Source: CAIVPM01 sp964615145
Lineage (GTDB): Bacteria; Bacteroidota; Bacteroidia; Chitinophagales; Chitinophagaceae
Assembly (NCBI GenBank): GCA_964615145.1
Contig: CAZTOP010000014.1
Coordinates: 1 to 62,302, forward strand
Direction of reading: 5' to 3'
Length of the DNA: 62,302 nucleotides
Part shown: piece by piece, positions 8,732 to 16,775 of the stretch
How positions within the stretch are numbered: the first letter of the stretch is position 1
Layout of the letters: each line of letters begins with the position of its first letter
Made by a program: the position numbers and the translations under genes
The notes under the pieces: model-generated
Told to the model about the DNA's origin: nothing
The model's database searches: none
What the model saw: the letters and a program-made list of their open reading frames with translations, nothing else

Positions 8732-10208
8732 TTGATTTCGTTTTGTTTGCGGCTTTCTTTCGAGTGTGCATTGCCAATATTCTGTAGTTTTCTTTTTTTA
8801 CTTCTTCATTATTTCTGTGGCTCCAAATATTAGTTCTTGCTGCTTTGCCACTTTCTTCTAAATCAACAATTGGAGTGGGGTAATCCTTACCAATAATAGT
8901 GTTGCAGAGTGTTTGATCAATGGCTGTCATTTTCCAGGGCTCGTGAATAAATTCTTCTGGAACATTCGCTAATTCCGGCACCCATTTTTTTATAAATAAT
9001 CCTTTAGGGTCGTGGTCTTGAGACTGTTTAATAGGATTGTAAATTCTAATCGTATTAATGCCAGTTGTGCCTGCTTGCATTTGAAATTGTGGGTAATGAA
9101 TCCCAGGTTCATAATCCAAAAAAAGTTGTGCTAAATGATACACCCCATCTCGCCAATCTTGATACAAATGATGGCAAAAAAATGACACCAGCATTGCTCT
9201 CATTCTAAAGTTTATCCAGCCAGTTTGTTGCAGGCATCGCATACAAGCATCTACCAATGGATAACCAGTTTTCCCTTGTTTCCAGGCATTGATGAATGCT
9301 TCGTTTTTGGTGTGCTCTAATAATTCATAACCAGCATTTACACATTGTGTTTCGTAGCTACATTCCACTTCAAATTTTTGCATAAAATGACAATGCCATT
9401 TTAATCTTGTAAGAAAATTTTGAAAGGCAAACTTGCTTGAGCTATTGCTTTTGGCAGCATACACAAATTGATAAGCTTGTTTAATGCTGATATTTCCCCA
9501 GGATAAATAAGGCGATATTCTACCGCACGAAACCCTACTCTCTAAAGGTTTTGAGATATGCTTGCTATAATTTTTGCCTCTTTCGTTTATAAAAGATTGC
9601 AAGTATTTAAAAGCATAATCTTCTCCGGCTGGTTGAAATTGTGAAGGATAATTTTCAAGTTGTTCAACTAGCTTTTCTGGAATATTGAAAGAATGTTTTA
9701 CTTCAATAGCACAGGCTTTTTTATATTCGTTTTTAATAATGGGTGCGTGCATTATTGCATACCATTGTTTGTCCCAACCATCTCTGTTTTTACTGCCTCT
9801 TACAATACCATCTCTTTGAAATTCTTGCCAGATGATATTGTTTTCAGTAAACCACTTTTTAATTTGTTTGTCTCGCTGAAACGTAATGTTAATGCCAGTT
9901 TCCTGATAACTAAAAACATTGTTGATGTTATATTGAGATGAAATTAATTCAAATACTTCCTTCGCTTCAGTATGAAATATTTCTACTTTTTTATTACACT
10001 GATTCAATGCCACATTCAATTTTTTTAATGAGTGATATTGAAATTGTAAATGCCTCAGAGAAGTATCGGGGTGGGAAATAATTGTTGGCTCAAAAATGAA
10101 TATAATAATGTATCGCAAAGGAGCTGCTTCTGCCATTTGCAAAGGCAAATGATCCTGTTTTCTCACATCTCTTTTAAGCCATACAATATTGATTTGTTCT
10201 TTATTCAT
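8718..10208 (-). CDS. Deoxyribodipyrimidine photolyase / cryptochrome family protein
   Basis: This flavoprotein of about 496 residues has the standard order. The N-terminal alpha/beta antenna domain starts INIVWLKRDVRKQDHLPLQ. The FAD domain carries CGRISPYLSWGNIS, LKWHCHFMQKFE, GYPLVDACMRCLQQTGWINF, RMRAMLVSFFCHHL, DYEPGIHYPQFQMQAGTTG and IYNPIKQSQDHDPKG. These segments match a clade of bacterial photolyase/cryptochrome proteins distinct from E. coli PhrB. Whether it repairs CPD or (6-4) lesions or acts as a photosensor cannot be read from sequence alone. I start at the ATG at 10208 (MNKEQINIVW); an in-frame TTG at 10223 is less likely. It is the fifth gene of a seven-gene minus-strand operon. 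Confidence 0.93.
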   Translation of the reverse strand: MNKEQINIVWLKRDVRKQDHLPLQMAEAAPLRYIIIFIFEPTIISHPDTSLRHLQFQYHSLKKLNVALNQCNKKVEIFHTEAKEVFELISSQYNINNVFSYQETGINITFQRDKQIKKWFTENNIIWQEFQRDGIVRGSKNRDGWDKQWYAIMHAPIIKNEYKKACAIEVKHSFNIPEKLVEQLENYPSQFQPAGEDYAFKYLQSFINERGKNYSKHISKPLESRVSCGRISPYLSWGNISIKQAYQFVYAAKSNSSSKFAFQNFLTRLKWHCHFMQKFEVECSYETQCVNAGYELLEHTKNEAFINAWKQGKTGYPLVDACMRCLQQTGWINFRMRAMLVSFFCHHLYQDWRDGVYHLAQLFLDYEPGIHYPQFQMQAGTTGINTIRIYNPIKQSQDHDPKGLFIKKWVPELANVPEEFIHEPWKMTAIDQTLCNTIIGKDYPTPIVDLEESGKAARTNIWSHRNNEEVKKENYRILAMHTRKKAANKTKSSETN

Positions 10209-10238
10209 TGCAGTAAACAGCAACCATTGATTATTTTA

Positions 10239-11336
10239 TTAATACCGTTTCTTTAATATTTTCTCACATTGTTTCCAATAAGAAAAAAAGGAAGGATAAT
10301 AACCAACAACATCTTTAAACATCCAATCTCTGTTTTCTTCAATTCCTTTGTAATGCTTTGCTGTTGGGTGTTCTTTAAAATAAATATTAGTTAAATGATA
10401 CTCCTCAATCAACTCATTGAACTCACCTGCATATACTTGAATGTTGTTGATATTGTTAGCTAAAGTCAAAACGAAATCAATGGTTTTAGATGATACAGGA
10501 TATTTTTTAAAATGACTAGGCTCTAGCATTAATATTCTATTGCCAATTTCATTTTGATGCCATAAATAATCAAGATTATAAAAGTTATAAATGAAAGTTG
10601 GTAGTGTATTATCAACTATTATTTCTTGCTTTGGTGGAAGTGTTGTTGTAAGTTCTAACGTTGTTGTATGTAGCAATTGTTCAGGAATAGCGAGGGTTTC
10701 AAAGCTTTCATAAGCAATATCTAAAAAAGTATGATGCTGATTTGTGTTGCAGTATTTATTTATATTTTCTTGATTGGCATAATACTTTTTGCTGCTAAAA
10801 CTGCCTGCAACCCACTGCCAACTGCAAGCATTACTTGCCCAATCTGCATCCAATAAATGATAATACATCCATTGTGCAGGAAGTTTCCAGTGGGATTGAG
10901 CAATGTTGCAGGTAATAGATGCCACATACATTCTTAAATGATTGTGCATATATCCATTTTCATACAATTTATTAATTCCATTGTCTATTGCCTCAATATT
11001 AGTATTGGCATCTACAATTGATTTTGCTATGAAAGTATTGCCAACATTGGGTTGTGGCTGTTTAATATCATTATTAATTTCATCACCTAAAGCTATCCAT
11101 GCTTGTTGAAAATAATCTCGCCACGCAAGTTCTTTTAAGAATGAATCAATAGAGTAAGGTTTGTATCCTTTGTTTAAAACAGTTTCTGCAATTTGTTTTG
11201 TACTTATAACACCGCGAGAAATATAGGGAGATAATTTAGTTACTGCACCATCACAATAGTTCCTCGTTTTTCCATATTTAAGTGGGTCTATGGCATCAAT
11301 TTGTTGCAATATTTCTTGATAAGATGTTGAAAACAT
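10239..11336 (-). CDS. Photolyase-like FAD-binding protein with a C-terminal antenna-like domain (permuted order)
   Basis: This 365-residue protein begins directly with the photolyase FAD domain: KLSPYISRGVIST (residues 34-46), LKELAWRDYFQQAW (67-80), ENGYMHNHLRMYVAS (126-140) and DADWASNACSWQWVAG (163-178). These are the class I/DASH-type FAD-pocket signatures. The usual N-terminal antenna domain is missing. Instead, residues ~236-350 form an alpha/beta segment whose order (IYNFYNLDYLW, RILMLEPSHF, a helix, IQVYAGEFNEL, then TNIYFKEHP) parallels the antenna-domain strands normally found at the photolyase N-terminus. I infer a circular permutation of the two domains. It lies 2 bases after the DUF2805 gene and upstream of the conventional photolyase. 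Catalysis is unproven. The FAD-fold call is firm; the permutation is inference. Confidence 0.88.
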   Translation of the reverse strand: MFSTSYQEILQQIDAIDPLKYGKTRNYCDGAVTKLSPYISRGVISTKQIAETVLNKGYKPYSIDSFLKELAWRDYFQQAWIALGDEINNDIKQPQPNVGNTFIAKSIVDANTNIEAIDNGINKLYENGYMHNHLRMYVASITCNIAQSHWKLPAQWMYYHLLDADWASNACSWQWVAGSFSSKKYYANQENINKYCNTNQHHTFLDIAYESFETLAIPEQLLHTTTLELTTTLPPKQEIIVDNTLPTFIYNFYNLDYLWHQNEIGNRILMLEPSHFKKYPVSSKTIDFVLTLANNINNIQVYAGEFNELIEEYHLTNIYFKEHPTAKHYKGIEENRDWMFKDVVGYYPSFFSYWKQCEKILKKRY

Positions 11337-11338
11337 TT

Positions 11339-11608
11339 TTATCTTTTACTGATTTTATTGTGTGTGATAGTTCTTTGCAATGCACATTTAAACCTTGTTA
11401 TATCTGCGTTACGTTTTGCTAAGTGTTTTTGGCTAACACCACTGTTCACTCTTTTTCTCCAAAGATTAAAGCTGCTTCTTTTTAAGTTGGCTCTCATTAT
11501 AGCAATGACTTCACTTTCTGTTTTACCAAACTGATATTCTATGGCCTCAAATGGAGTTCTATCTTCCCACGCCATCTCAATAATTCTATCAATTTCTATA
11601 ACCTCCAT
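11339..11608 (-). CDS. DUF2805 / TIGR03643 family protein
   Basis: This is an 89-residue basic protein. Its N-terminal half, EIDRIIEMAWEDRTPFEAIE followed by QFGKTESEVIAIMRANLKRSSFNLWRKR, is the TIGR03643/DUF2805 signature. The helical core resembles a helix-turn-helix (a short helix, then GKTESEVIAIMR), which would allow DNA binding, but that is inference. The C-terminus is rich in Arg and Lys. Members of this family are often encoded beside photolyases, as here: the gene lies between the SRPBCC gene (5-base gap) and the permuted photolyase (2-base gap). Its function is unknown. Confidence 0.87.
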   Translation of the reverse strand: MEVIEIDRIIEMAWEDRTPFEAIEYQFGKTESEVIAIMRANLKRSSFNLWRKRVNSGVSQKHLAKRNADITRFKCALQRTITHNKISKR

Positions 11609-11613
11609 AGCTT

Positions 11614-12078
11614 TTACATTTTACCAAAACGTTTTTCAACAGCAATAGTTCTGTAATCAAATATTTCTTTCAATTTGCTTTTTATAATGAGTGAATTGGC
11701 AATAGCACCAATAAAGCCAAACGGCGGTTGGTACGTAACAATATCTGTCATTAAAACACCTCCCTCTATTGGCTGAAGTTTGTGTTGATGATGCCACAAA
11801 CTATAAGGACCAACACGTTGTTCATCCACAAAATATTCTTTGTCTTTAACATGTGTTATTTCTGTCATCCAACTCAGTTTAATTCCAAATAAAGGACTCA
11901 CTTTATAAGTGATAATCATTCCTGGGTACATTTTACTTTCATTGTTTTTACTCGTAACAAGAAAGCCCAAATAGTCAGGTGTAATTTCTTTTAAATTCAT
12001 TGGAGATGATACGAAATCCCAGACAGCATCGATACTTGCGGGAATTTTCTGTGTTTGCTCAAACTGATAGAATGCCAT
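11614..12078 (-). CDS. SRPBCC (START-like) family protein
   Basis: This 154-residue protein has the START/Bet v1-like fold. The N-terminal segment FEQTQKIPASIDAVWDFVSSPMNLKEITP is the typical first strand and helices of ligand-binding SRPBCC proteins (COG4276 type). A central strand pair includes GPYSLWHHQHKLQPIEGG, and the C-terminal helix includes KLKEIFDYRTIAVEKRFG. Such proteins bind hydrophobic ligands; the ligand here is unknown. It lies 6 bases from the SDR gene and 5 from the DUF2805 gene, inside the photolyase operon, where this family recurs in other bacteria. Confidence 0.87.
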   Translation of the reverse strand: MAFYQFEQTQKIPASIDAVWDFVSSPMNLKEITPDYLGFLVTSKNNESKMYPGMIITYKVSPLFGIKLSWMTEITHVKDKEYFVDEQRVGPYSLWHHQHKLQPIEGGVLMTDIVTYQPPFGFIGAIANSLIIKSKLKEIFDYRTIAVEKRFGKM

Positions 12079-12084
12079 AGTGAT

Positions 12085-12780
12085 TTATATTTTTACAGTG
12101 GACATACCACCATCTATATGAAAAATTTGACCTGTTGTCCAAGACGATTGTTTTGTAAGTAAGAATACTGCTGCATTGGCAATATCTTTTGCAGAGCCTA
12201 CTTTTTTTAATGGATGCCTTTGAGCATTGGCTTCTATTTTTTCAGGTGTTCCCAAAAGTGTGTTTGCCAATGGTGTTTGCGTTAAAGAAGGTGCAATACA
12301 GTTGACTCTGATTTTTGGTGCAAACTCAGCAGATAATGCTTTTGTTAATCCTTCAATAGCTCCTTTTGAAGAAGAAACTATCGAGTGAAAATTAAATCCT
12401 GTTTGCACTGCAACTGTGGAAAATAAGACAATAGAAGCACTTTCGGCATTTTTTAGTTTTGGCAGGCATTGTTGAATAATTTTTATAGCACCCAATACTT
12501 GCAACTTATAATCTTCTAAAAAATCATTAGGATTAATGCGTACAAAAGGCTTTAGGTTAATAGCACCTGGACAATACACCAAGCCATCTAAACTATCTGG
12601 CAAAAAACTTAGATCATAGTTTTCATCCAATACGTTCAGATGATGAAAAGATGTGTTTTGTTGGGTTATACTTGGTTGATTTTTACAATAAGTTCCTAAT
12701 ACATTACTGTTTTGAGATAGCTGAAAAGCGATGGCTTCGCCAATTCCAGATGAAGCACCAACTATTAAATAATTTTTCAT
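12085..12780 (-). CDS. SDR-family oxidoreductase-like protein lacking the catalytic Tyr
   Basis: This 231-residue Rossmann protein has the short-chain dehydrogenase nucleotide motif GASSGIG (residues 8-14), a catalytic-Ser region FSTVAV (Ser121), the Lys of the usual YxxxK (Lys139 in SSSKGAIEGL), and the C-terminal IRVNCIAPSLTQTPLA and IFHIDGGM motifs. The residue four before Lys139, normally the catalytic Tyr, is Val135. A classical Tyr-dependent hydride transfer is therefore unlikely, and the protein may bind NAD(P) for another purpose. I recall similar Tyr-less SDRs beside photolyases in other bacteria, so this may be a family trait. It is the first gene of the seven-gene photolyase operon. 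The upstream spacer is about 90 bases. Confidence 0.88.
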   Translation of the reverse strand: MKNYLIVGASSGIGEAIAFQLSQNSNVLGTYCKNQPSITQQNTSFHHLNVLDENYDLSFLPDSLDGLVYCPGAINLKPFVRINPNDFLEDYKLQVLGAIKIIQQCLPKLKNAESASIVLFSTVAVQTGFNFHSIVSSSKGAIEGLTKALSAEFAPKIRVNCIAPSLTQTPLANTLLGTPEKIEANAQRHPLKKVGSAKDIANAAVFLLTKQSSWTTGQIFHIDGGMSTVKI

Positions 12781-12871
12781 TTTGCAAAGAAATGATGTAT
12801 GGTAATTGTGTATTTACTCAAATTCATTTTCTGTTGGCTATTTTGGAAAATTATTATATAGGTCTTAAAGA

Positions 12872-13384
12872 TTAATACTCTTCAATTTTTCTTTTAACTC
12901 TTGCAATATCATCGCTGCAGTATATATTTCCTTGTGCTTTTGCTTTTTGATACCATTCTAAAGCTTTATTAAAATCTTGCATTACAAAAATTCCATTCTC
13001 ATAGTATGCAGCGATAATTTTTGTTGCTTCATTATTTCCGCTACTTCTTCCATTATTGTAAGCTAATTTATAGTAGTAAAATGCATTTCCATAGTTAATG
13101 CCTATACCCTCGCCATTTTGATTCATTAATCCTAGCCTAAATGCACAAGAATATCTTGAGGGAATATTTGAATAACAATTAGCACCTCGTTCCCAATAAT
13201 ATCGGGCGGCACCTAAATCATTTTGTTTATAGGCATCCCATCCCCTTAGATAATAATATCTAGAGCTGTCAAGGGTTTCATTATATGATTTTCTTTGCCT
13301 TTTATAGTATATTTTTTTGCTTTGTGAAAAGCATAGTAACCCCGAGAAAATACTAAATAAAAAAAGTAATGTAAATTTTCTCAT
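12872..13384 (-). CDS. Secreted Sel1-repeat protein
   Basis: This 170-residue protein has an N-terminal signal peptide (MRKFTLLFLFSIFSGLLCFSQ) and then TPR/Sel1-like helical repeats: YYLRGWDAYKQNDLGAARYY, AFRLGLMNQNGEGIGINYGN, NNEATKIIAAYYENGIFVMQ and DFNKALEWYQKAKAQGN. Sel1 repeats usually mediate protein-protein contacts; no enzymatic motif is visible. It is divergent from tcdA, and the 187-base gap holds promoters for both. It is separated from the photolyase operon by about 90 bases and may or may not be co-transcribed with it. Confidence 0.78.
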   Translation of the reverse strand: MRKFTLLFLFSIFSGLLCFSQSKKIYYKRQRKSYNETLDSSRYYYLRGWDAYKQNDLGAARYYWERGANCYSNIPSRYSCAFRLGLMNQNGEGIGINYGNAFYYYKLAYNNGRSSGNNEATKIIAAYYENGIFVMQDFNKALEWYQKAKAQGNIYCSDDIARVKRKIEEY

Positions 13385-13462
13385 TGTATTTGATGTTGAT
13401 TGTTTATCAAAAATTTCCTAGCTAATTGAATACAAAAATATAAATAACATCTTTGATTCTCT

Positions 13463-13480
13463 ACCCCTAAAATAAGGGGT
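13463..13480. other. Short hairpin in the divergent spacer
   Basis: ACCCCT, a 6-base loop and AGGGGT form a 6-bp GC-rich stem between the Sel1 and tcdA genes. A T-run follows about ten bases later on the plus strand, but both flanking genes begin here, so it does not end either of them. It could be an operator or leader structure; there is no further evidence. Confidence 0.3.
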
Positions 13481-13525
13481 GAGAAAAGATTTTTTTCACT
13501 AAATAGTTTTTTAATTTTTATTTTT

Positions 13526-13558
13526 TTTGCAGTAATAATTTTTATAATCAAATATTTG
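13526..13558 (+). promoter_or_regulatory. Putative Bacteroidota sigma-A promoter for tcdA
   Basis: A -33-like TTTG at 13526-13529 and a -7-like AATATTTG at 13551-13558 (consensus TAnnTTTG, one mismatch) are separated by 21 bases. The start codon lies 13 bases after the -7 box, so the 5' leader would be very short. This is a motif match only. Confidence 0.4.
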
Positions 13559-13571
13559 TCGAAAATTGAAT

Positions 13572-14297
13572 ATGACAACTGATTTGTCCTGGCTCTCCAG
13601 AACTGAATTATTAATCGGGAAAGATAAATTGATAAAGCTAGCTTATAGTCACGTAATGATTGTAGGGCTTGGAGGTGTTGGTTCTTATGCAGCTGAATTT
13701 ATTGCAAGAAGTGGAATTGGGAAAATGACAATTATTGATGGAGATGTAGTGGACCCAACAAATAGAAATAGGCAATTGCCAGCTTTAGCAACTAATCATG
13801 GGGTTTCAAAAGCTGAAATTATGGCAGAAAGATTAAAGGCCATTAATCCTGAAATAGAATTGAATGTAGTAAAGCAATTTGTAAATCCAGAAATGGTTCA
13901 AGAGCAGCTTGCCCATAATCCAGATTATATTATTGATGCTATAGACAGTATTACACCAAAAGTTACATTTATTTCTTTAGCTTTTGAAAAGCGTATACCA
14001 ATGATATGTAGTATGGGTGCAGGTGCTAAACTAGACCCAACTCAACTACAAGTTGTTGATATTTCTAAAACATACAACTGTCCATTTGCTCAGCAAATAC
14101 GTAAAAACTTAAAATCAAAGTTCAATATACGAAAAGGATTGAAAGTTGTTTTTTCGCCAGAGTTGCCCATAAAAGAAAGTTTAATGCTTACAGATGGTAG
14201 GAATTTTAAAAAATCGGCTTATGGAACTATATCTTATTTGCCAGCTGTTTTTGGGGCTGTAACAGCAAGTGTAGTTATTAGAGATTTGATAAAATAA
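13572..14297 (+). CDS. tcdA: tRNA threonylcarbamoyladenosine dehydratase (TcdA)
   Basis: This 241-residue E1-like/ThiF-fold enzyme forms cyclic t6A at position 37 of ANN-decoding tRNAs using ATP. The N-terminus SRTELLIGKDKLIKLAYSHV is followed by the nucleotide-binding VMIVGLGGVGSYAAEFIARSG, then IDGDVVDPTNRNRQLPA (catalytic Asp and Arg finger), IDAIDSITPKV and CSMGAGAKLDPTQLQVVDISKT. All are TcdA/CsdL hallmarks. I start at the ATG at 13572; an in-frame TTG two codons earlier is less likely. A good promoter-like pair sits just upstream. Confidence 0.92.
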   Translation: MTTDLSWLSRTELLIGKDKLIKLAYSHVMIVGLGGVGSYAAEFIARSGIGKMTIIDGDVVDPTNRNRQLPALATNHGVSKAEIMAERLKAINPEIELNVVKQFVNPEMVQEQLAHNPDYIIDAIDSITPKVTFISLAFEKRIPMICSMGAGAKLDPTQLQVVDISKTYNCPFAQQIRKNLKSKFNIRKGLKVVFSPELPIKESLMLTDGRNFKKSAYGTISYLPAVFGAVTASVVIRDLIK

Positions 14298-14341
14298 TTT
14301 TTACGACTTAGAAAACTTTATTTGTTAAGTGTACGTAAGTA

Positions 14342-14914
14342 ATGTTGATTCATATATTTTCGCTACCTCAAACATTGACTAACATTAACAACGATAATAT
14401 AATTGTTTCCATTGCTGACTTAAAAGCAAAAGAGAAAATAGCATTTGAAAATTTGTATGACAAATATTCTGGTGCACTATTTAATATTATATTACGAATT
14501 GTGGTTTCTAATGAAGTAGCAGAGGATGTATTGCAGGATAGTTTCTTGAAGATTTGGAAAAATATTGATAGTTATGATGAAACTAAAGCTACAATTTTTA
14601 CTTGGATGATGAATGTTTGTAAAAATACAGCTTTAGACACGCTGAGAAAAGCAAATTCTAGACCATCTATTAAAACAGATACTGACAATCCTGTGGTGTA
14701 CAATTTACAATCAACACAATTAAACACAGATAGTATTGGTTTGAAAAATTCTTTAAAATATTTAACGCAAGAACAAAATATTGTAATACAAGCGGTTTAT
14801 TTCAATGGTCTTACGCACGAGGAAACATCAAAAGTATTAGATATACCTTTGGGAACTGTAAAAACAAGAATCAGAAGTGGATTGGCTATATTAAAAAATG
14901 TTTTTAAAAATTAG
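14342..14914 (+). CDS. ECF-type RNA polymerase sigma factor
   Basis: This is a 190-residue sigma-70 family regulator with region 2 (AFENLYDKYSGALFNIILRI, then AEDVLQDSFLKIWKNIDSYD) and region 4 (LTQEQNIVIQAVYFNGLTHE, then ETSKVLDIPLGTVKTRIRSGLAIL). The linker is short and no region 1 or 3 is present, as expected for an ECF factor. The first ~25 residues are extra, so a later start is possible. The next gene starts on the base after this stop codon and encodes an RskA-like anti-sigma factor, so the pair is very likely co-translated and self-regulating. Confidence 0.92.
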   Translation: MLIHIFSLPQTLTNINNDNIIVSIADLKAKEKIAFENLYDKYSGALFNIILRIVVSNEVAEDVLQDSFLKIWKNIDSYDETKATIFTWMMNVCKNTALDTLRKANSRPSIKTDTDNPVVYNLQSTQLNTDSIGLKNSLKYLTQEQNIVIQAVYFNGLTHEETSKVLDIPLGTVKTRIRSGLAILKNVFKN

Positions 14915-15703
14915 ATGAATATTAATGATTACATATCATCGGGTATTCTAGAACAATATGTTTTAGGCGATATTTCCCCTCAGGAAAAAAAGGAGGTGGA
15001 ATGTATGAGCCATATTTACCCCGAAATTAAAGATGAACTTGTAAAAACTCAAGTTGCATTAGAGGGTTTTGCTATGGATAATGCAGTTCAACCTCCATCT
15101 TATCTCAAGAAAAATATTTTTGAACAAATAGAAAAAGAAATAATAAAAGATAAGGAAGAACCTAAAATTGTGGCTATAAGGCCGACAGAGCTTGTTGAAC
15201 AGAAAAAAATAATTAGTTTAAATAAATATTTAGTTGCAGCTTCAATTACATTTTTAATAGGTGCAAGTGCTGTGTATTTTATTCTTCAAAACAATTTTAA
15301 TCAAAAGGAATTAGCACTTAACAATAAGCTTGAAGCACTGGAAAAAGATAAAGCAGATTATAAAAACCAATTGGCCACACTTTCTGTTGAGAATAACAAA
15401 ACTTTTGTTTTGCAAGGCAATGTAAAAGCTCCCGGAAAAACAATGGTTGTTTTGTGGAATAATACAACTGGTAATGTTTATGTAAACAATGTACAGTTAC
15501 CTAAAACTCCTAGCGATAAGCAGTATCAACTTTGGGCTTTGAAAGATGGTAAACCTATTGACTTGGGTGTATTTAATGCTGATGGCTCCATTCAAAATAT
15601 GAAATCTGTTGTTGGAGCACAAGCTTTTGCTGTAACACTTGAGCAAAAAGGAGGAAGCCCAACCCCTCATTTAGAAGAGCTATATGCTATAACAAATATT
15701 TAA
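14915..15703 (+). CDS. Membrane anti-sigma factor (RskA-like)
   Basis: This is a 262-residue single-pass membrane protein. The N-terminal zinc-less anti-sigma region (SSGILEQYVLGDISPQEKKE) resembles RskA. One transmembrane helix, YLVAASITFLIGASAVYFIL, lies at about residues 104-123. A short coiled coil (LNNKLEALEKDKADYKNQLA) precedes a periplasmic anti-sigma-K C-terminal domain with KTMVVLWNN, the LPKTPSDKQYQLWAL segment and GAQAFAVTLEQKGGSPTP. It holds the sigma factor encoded immediately upstream until an envelope signal releases it. The ATG directly follows the sigma stop codon with zero spacing. Confidence 0.9.
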   Translation: MNINDYISSGILEQYVLGDISPQEKKEVECMSHIYPEIKDELVKTQVALEGFAMDNAVQPPSYLKKNIFEQIEKEIIKDKEEPKIVAIRPTELVEQKKIISLNKYLVAASITFLIGASAVYFILQNNFNQKELALNNKLEALEKDKADYKNQLATLSVENNKTFVLQGNVKAPGKTMVVLWNNTTGNVYVNNVQLPKTPSDKQYQLWALKDGKPIDLGVFNADGSIQNMKSVVGAQAFAVTLEQKGGSPTPHLEELYAITNI

Positions 15704-15706
15704 TAC

Positions 15707-16753
15707 CTAATTTATTTTTGTATCTAGAGTAAATCCAATTGTTGTTCCTACGTTGGGAGTGCTTCTAACGTGTATAGTTTTGTTATGAGCTTCAATAATA
15801 TGTTTGCAAATTGCTAATCCTAATCCACTACCACCTACATTTCTGCTTCTACCCTTATCGGTTCGATAAAATCTTTCAAATACTCTTTGTAAATGTTCAG
15901 GTGCTATGCCAATTCCATCATCACTAATTTCAATCAAAACATTTTTATCGTCGGTTTTGTAAATGCCAGCAACAATATTACCATTTTGTTTACCGTATTT
16001 GCTGGCGTTTACCACAAGATTGTTTAGTACTTGTCTTATTTTCTCTTTATCTGCAAAAACGGATATTGGTTGCTCGCAACCTTTTTTTATTTGTACTTTA
16101 AGATTTAGGTTTTGGGTTTTAATATAAAGTGTTTCGAAAACCTCCTTAATTAAATCTTGAATAATAAATTTTTCTTTGTTTAAAGGCTGCTCGCCTGTTT
16201 CAAGCTTGGTTATTTCGTCTAAGTCTTTAAGTAAATGCACCATTCTTTCAATGTTTTTATGTGCATTAGTTAAAAATTTTTGATTAATTGAGTTGTCTTC
16301 CATTTCTGGTAAAACAGTTTCAATATATCCTTGAATCGCAAATATTGGAGTCTTTAATTCGTGAGAAAGATTTTGTAAAAATTCTTTTCTGAATGCTTCA
16401 TTTTTTTGCATTAATTCTAATGCTGCGGTTTGTTGTGTGGCCCAATCCTCAACCTCTTCTCCCACTTCTTCAATGCTTTTTTTGGGCAAAATATATTTGT
16501 AGTAAGACTCGGCTTTTTTATTGGCTTTGGTGTTATAAATTAACTTATAAATTAATTTTATTTTTCTGTAAATAAACCAATTAAAAACATAGCTTAGAAA
16601 AAAATGTATTGAAATTAATAAAACAAAGAAGGATATAATTCCAGTGAACCAATTTTGAGAAATAATGCCTAAGCCAATAGCAACAAACAACGAAATAATA
16701 CAGGCAGATAAAAATGAAAGATACTGTATTGATAAATTTTTTCTTTTGAACAT
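15707..16753 (-). CDS. Sensor histidine kinase (PhoR-like)
   Basis: This 348-residue membrane kinase has two N-terminal helices (about residues 11-32 and 34-60) separated by only a few residues, so there is no periplasmic sensor domain. A cytoplasmic linker leads to the dimerisation/phosphoacceptor segment FLQNLSHELKTPIFAIQGY with His131. The ATP-binding domain carries the N box (VLNNLVVNASKYG), G1 (ISDDGIGI), the F box (VFERFYR) and G2 (GGSGLGLAICKHII). It lies 22 bases downstream of its response regulator and forms an operon with it. The architecture resembles the PhoR/YycG type common in Bacteroidota; the signal is unknown. Confidence 0.92.
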   Translation of the reverse strand: MFKRKNLSIQYLSFLSACIISLFVAIGLGIISQNWFTGIISFFVLLISIHFFLSYVFNWFIYRKIKLIYKLIYNTKANKKAESYYKYILPKKSIEEVGEEVEDWATQQTAALELMQKNEAFRKEFLQNLSHELKTPIFAIQGYIETVLPEMEDNSINQKFLTNAHKNIERMVHLLKDLDEITKLETGEQPLNKEKFIIQDLIKEVFETLYIKTQNLNLKVQIKKGCEQPISVFADKEKIRQVLNNLVVNASKYGKQNGNIVAGIYKTDDKNVLIEISDDGIGIAPEHLQRVFERFYRTDKGRSRNVGGSGLGLAICKHIIEAHNKTIHVRSTPNVGTTIGFTLDTKIN

Positions 16754-16775
16754 AATTCAAAGTAACAACTAAAAA

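Noticed and set aside
8582..8833. Plus-strand 83-codon frame over the photolyase junction
   Set aside because: It is Phe-rich and motif-free. The opposite strand carries the DUF2256 protein with clear Cys motifs.
13381..13578. Minus-strand 65-codon frame in the Sel1-tcdA spacer
   Set aside because: It spans both promoters and has no motif; chance frame in AT-rich DNA.
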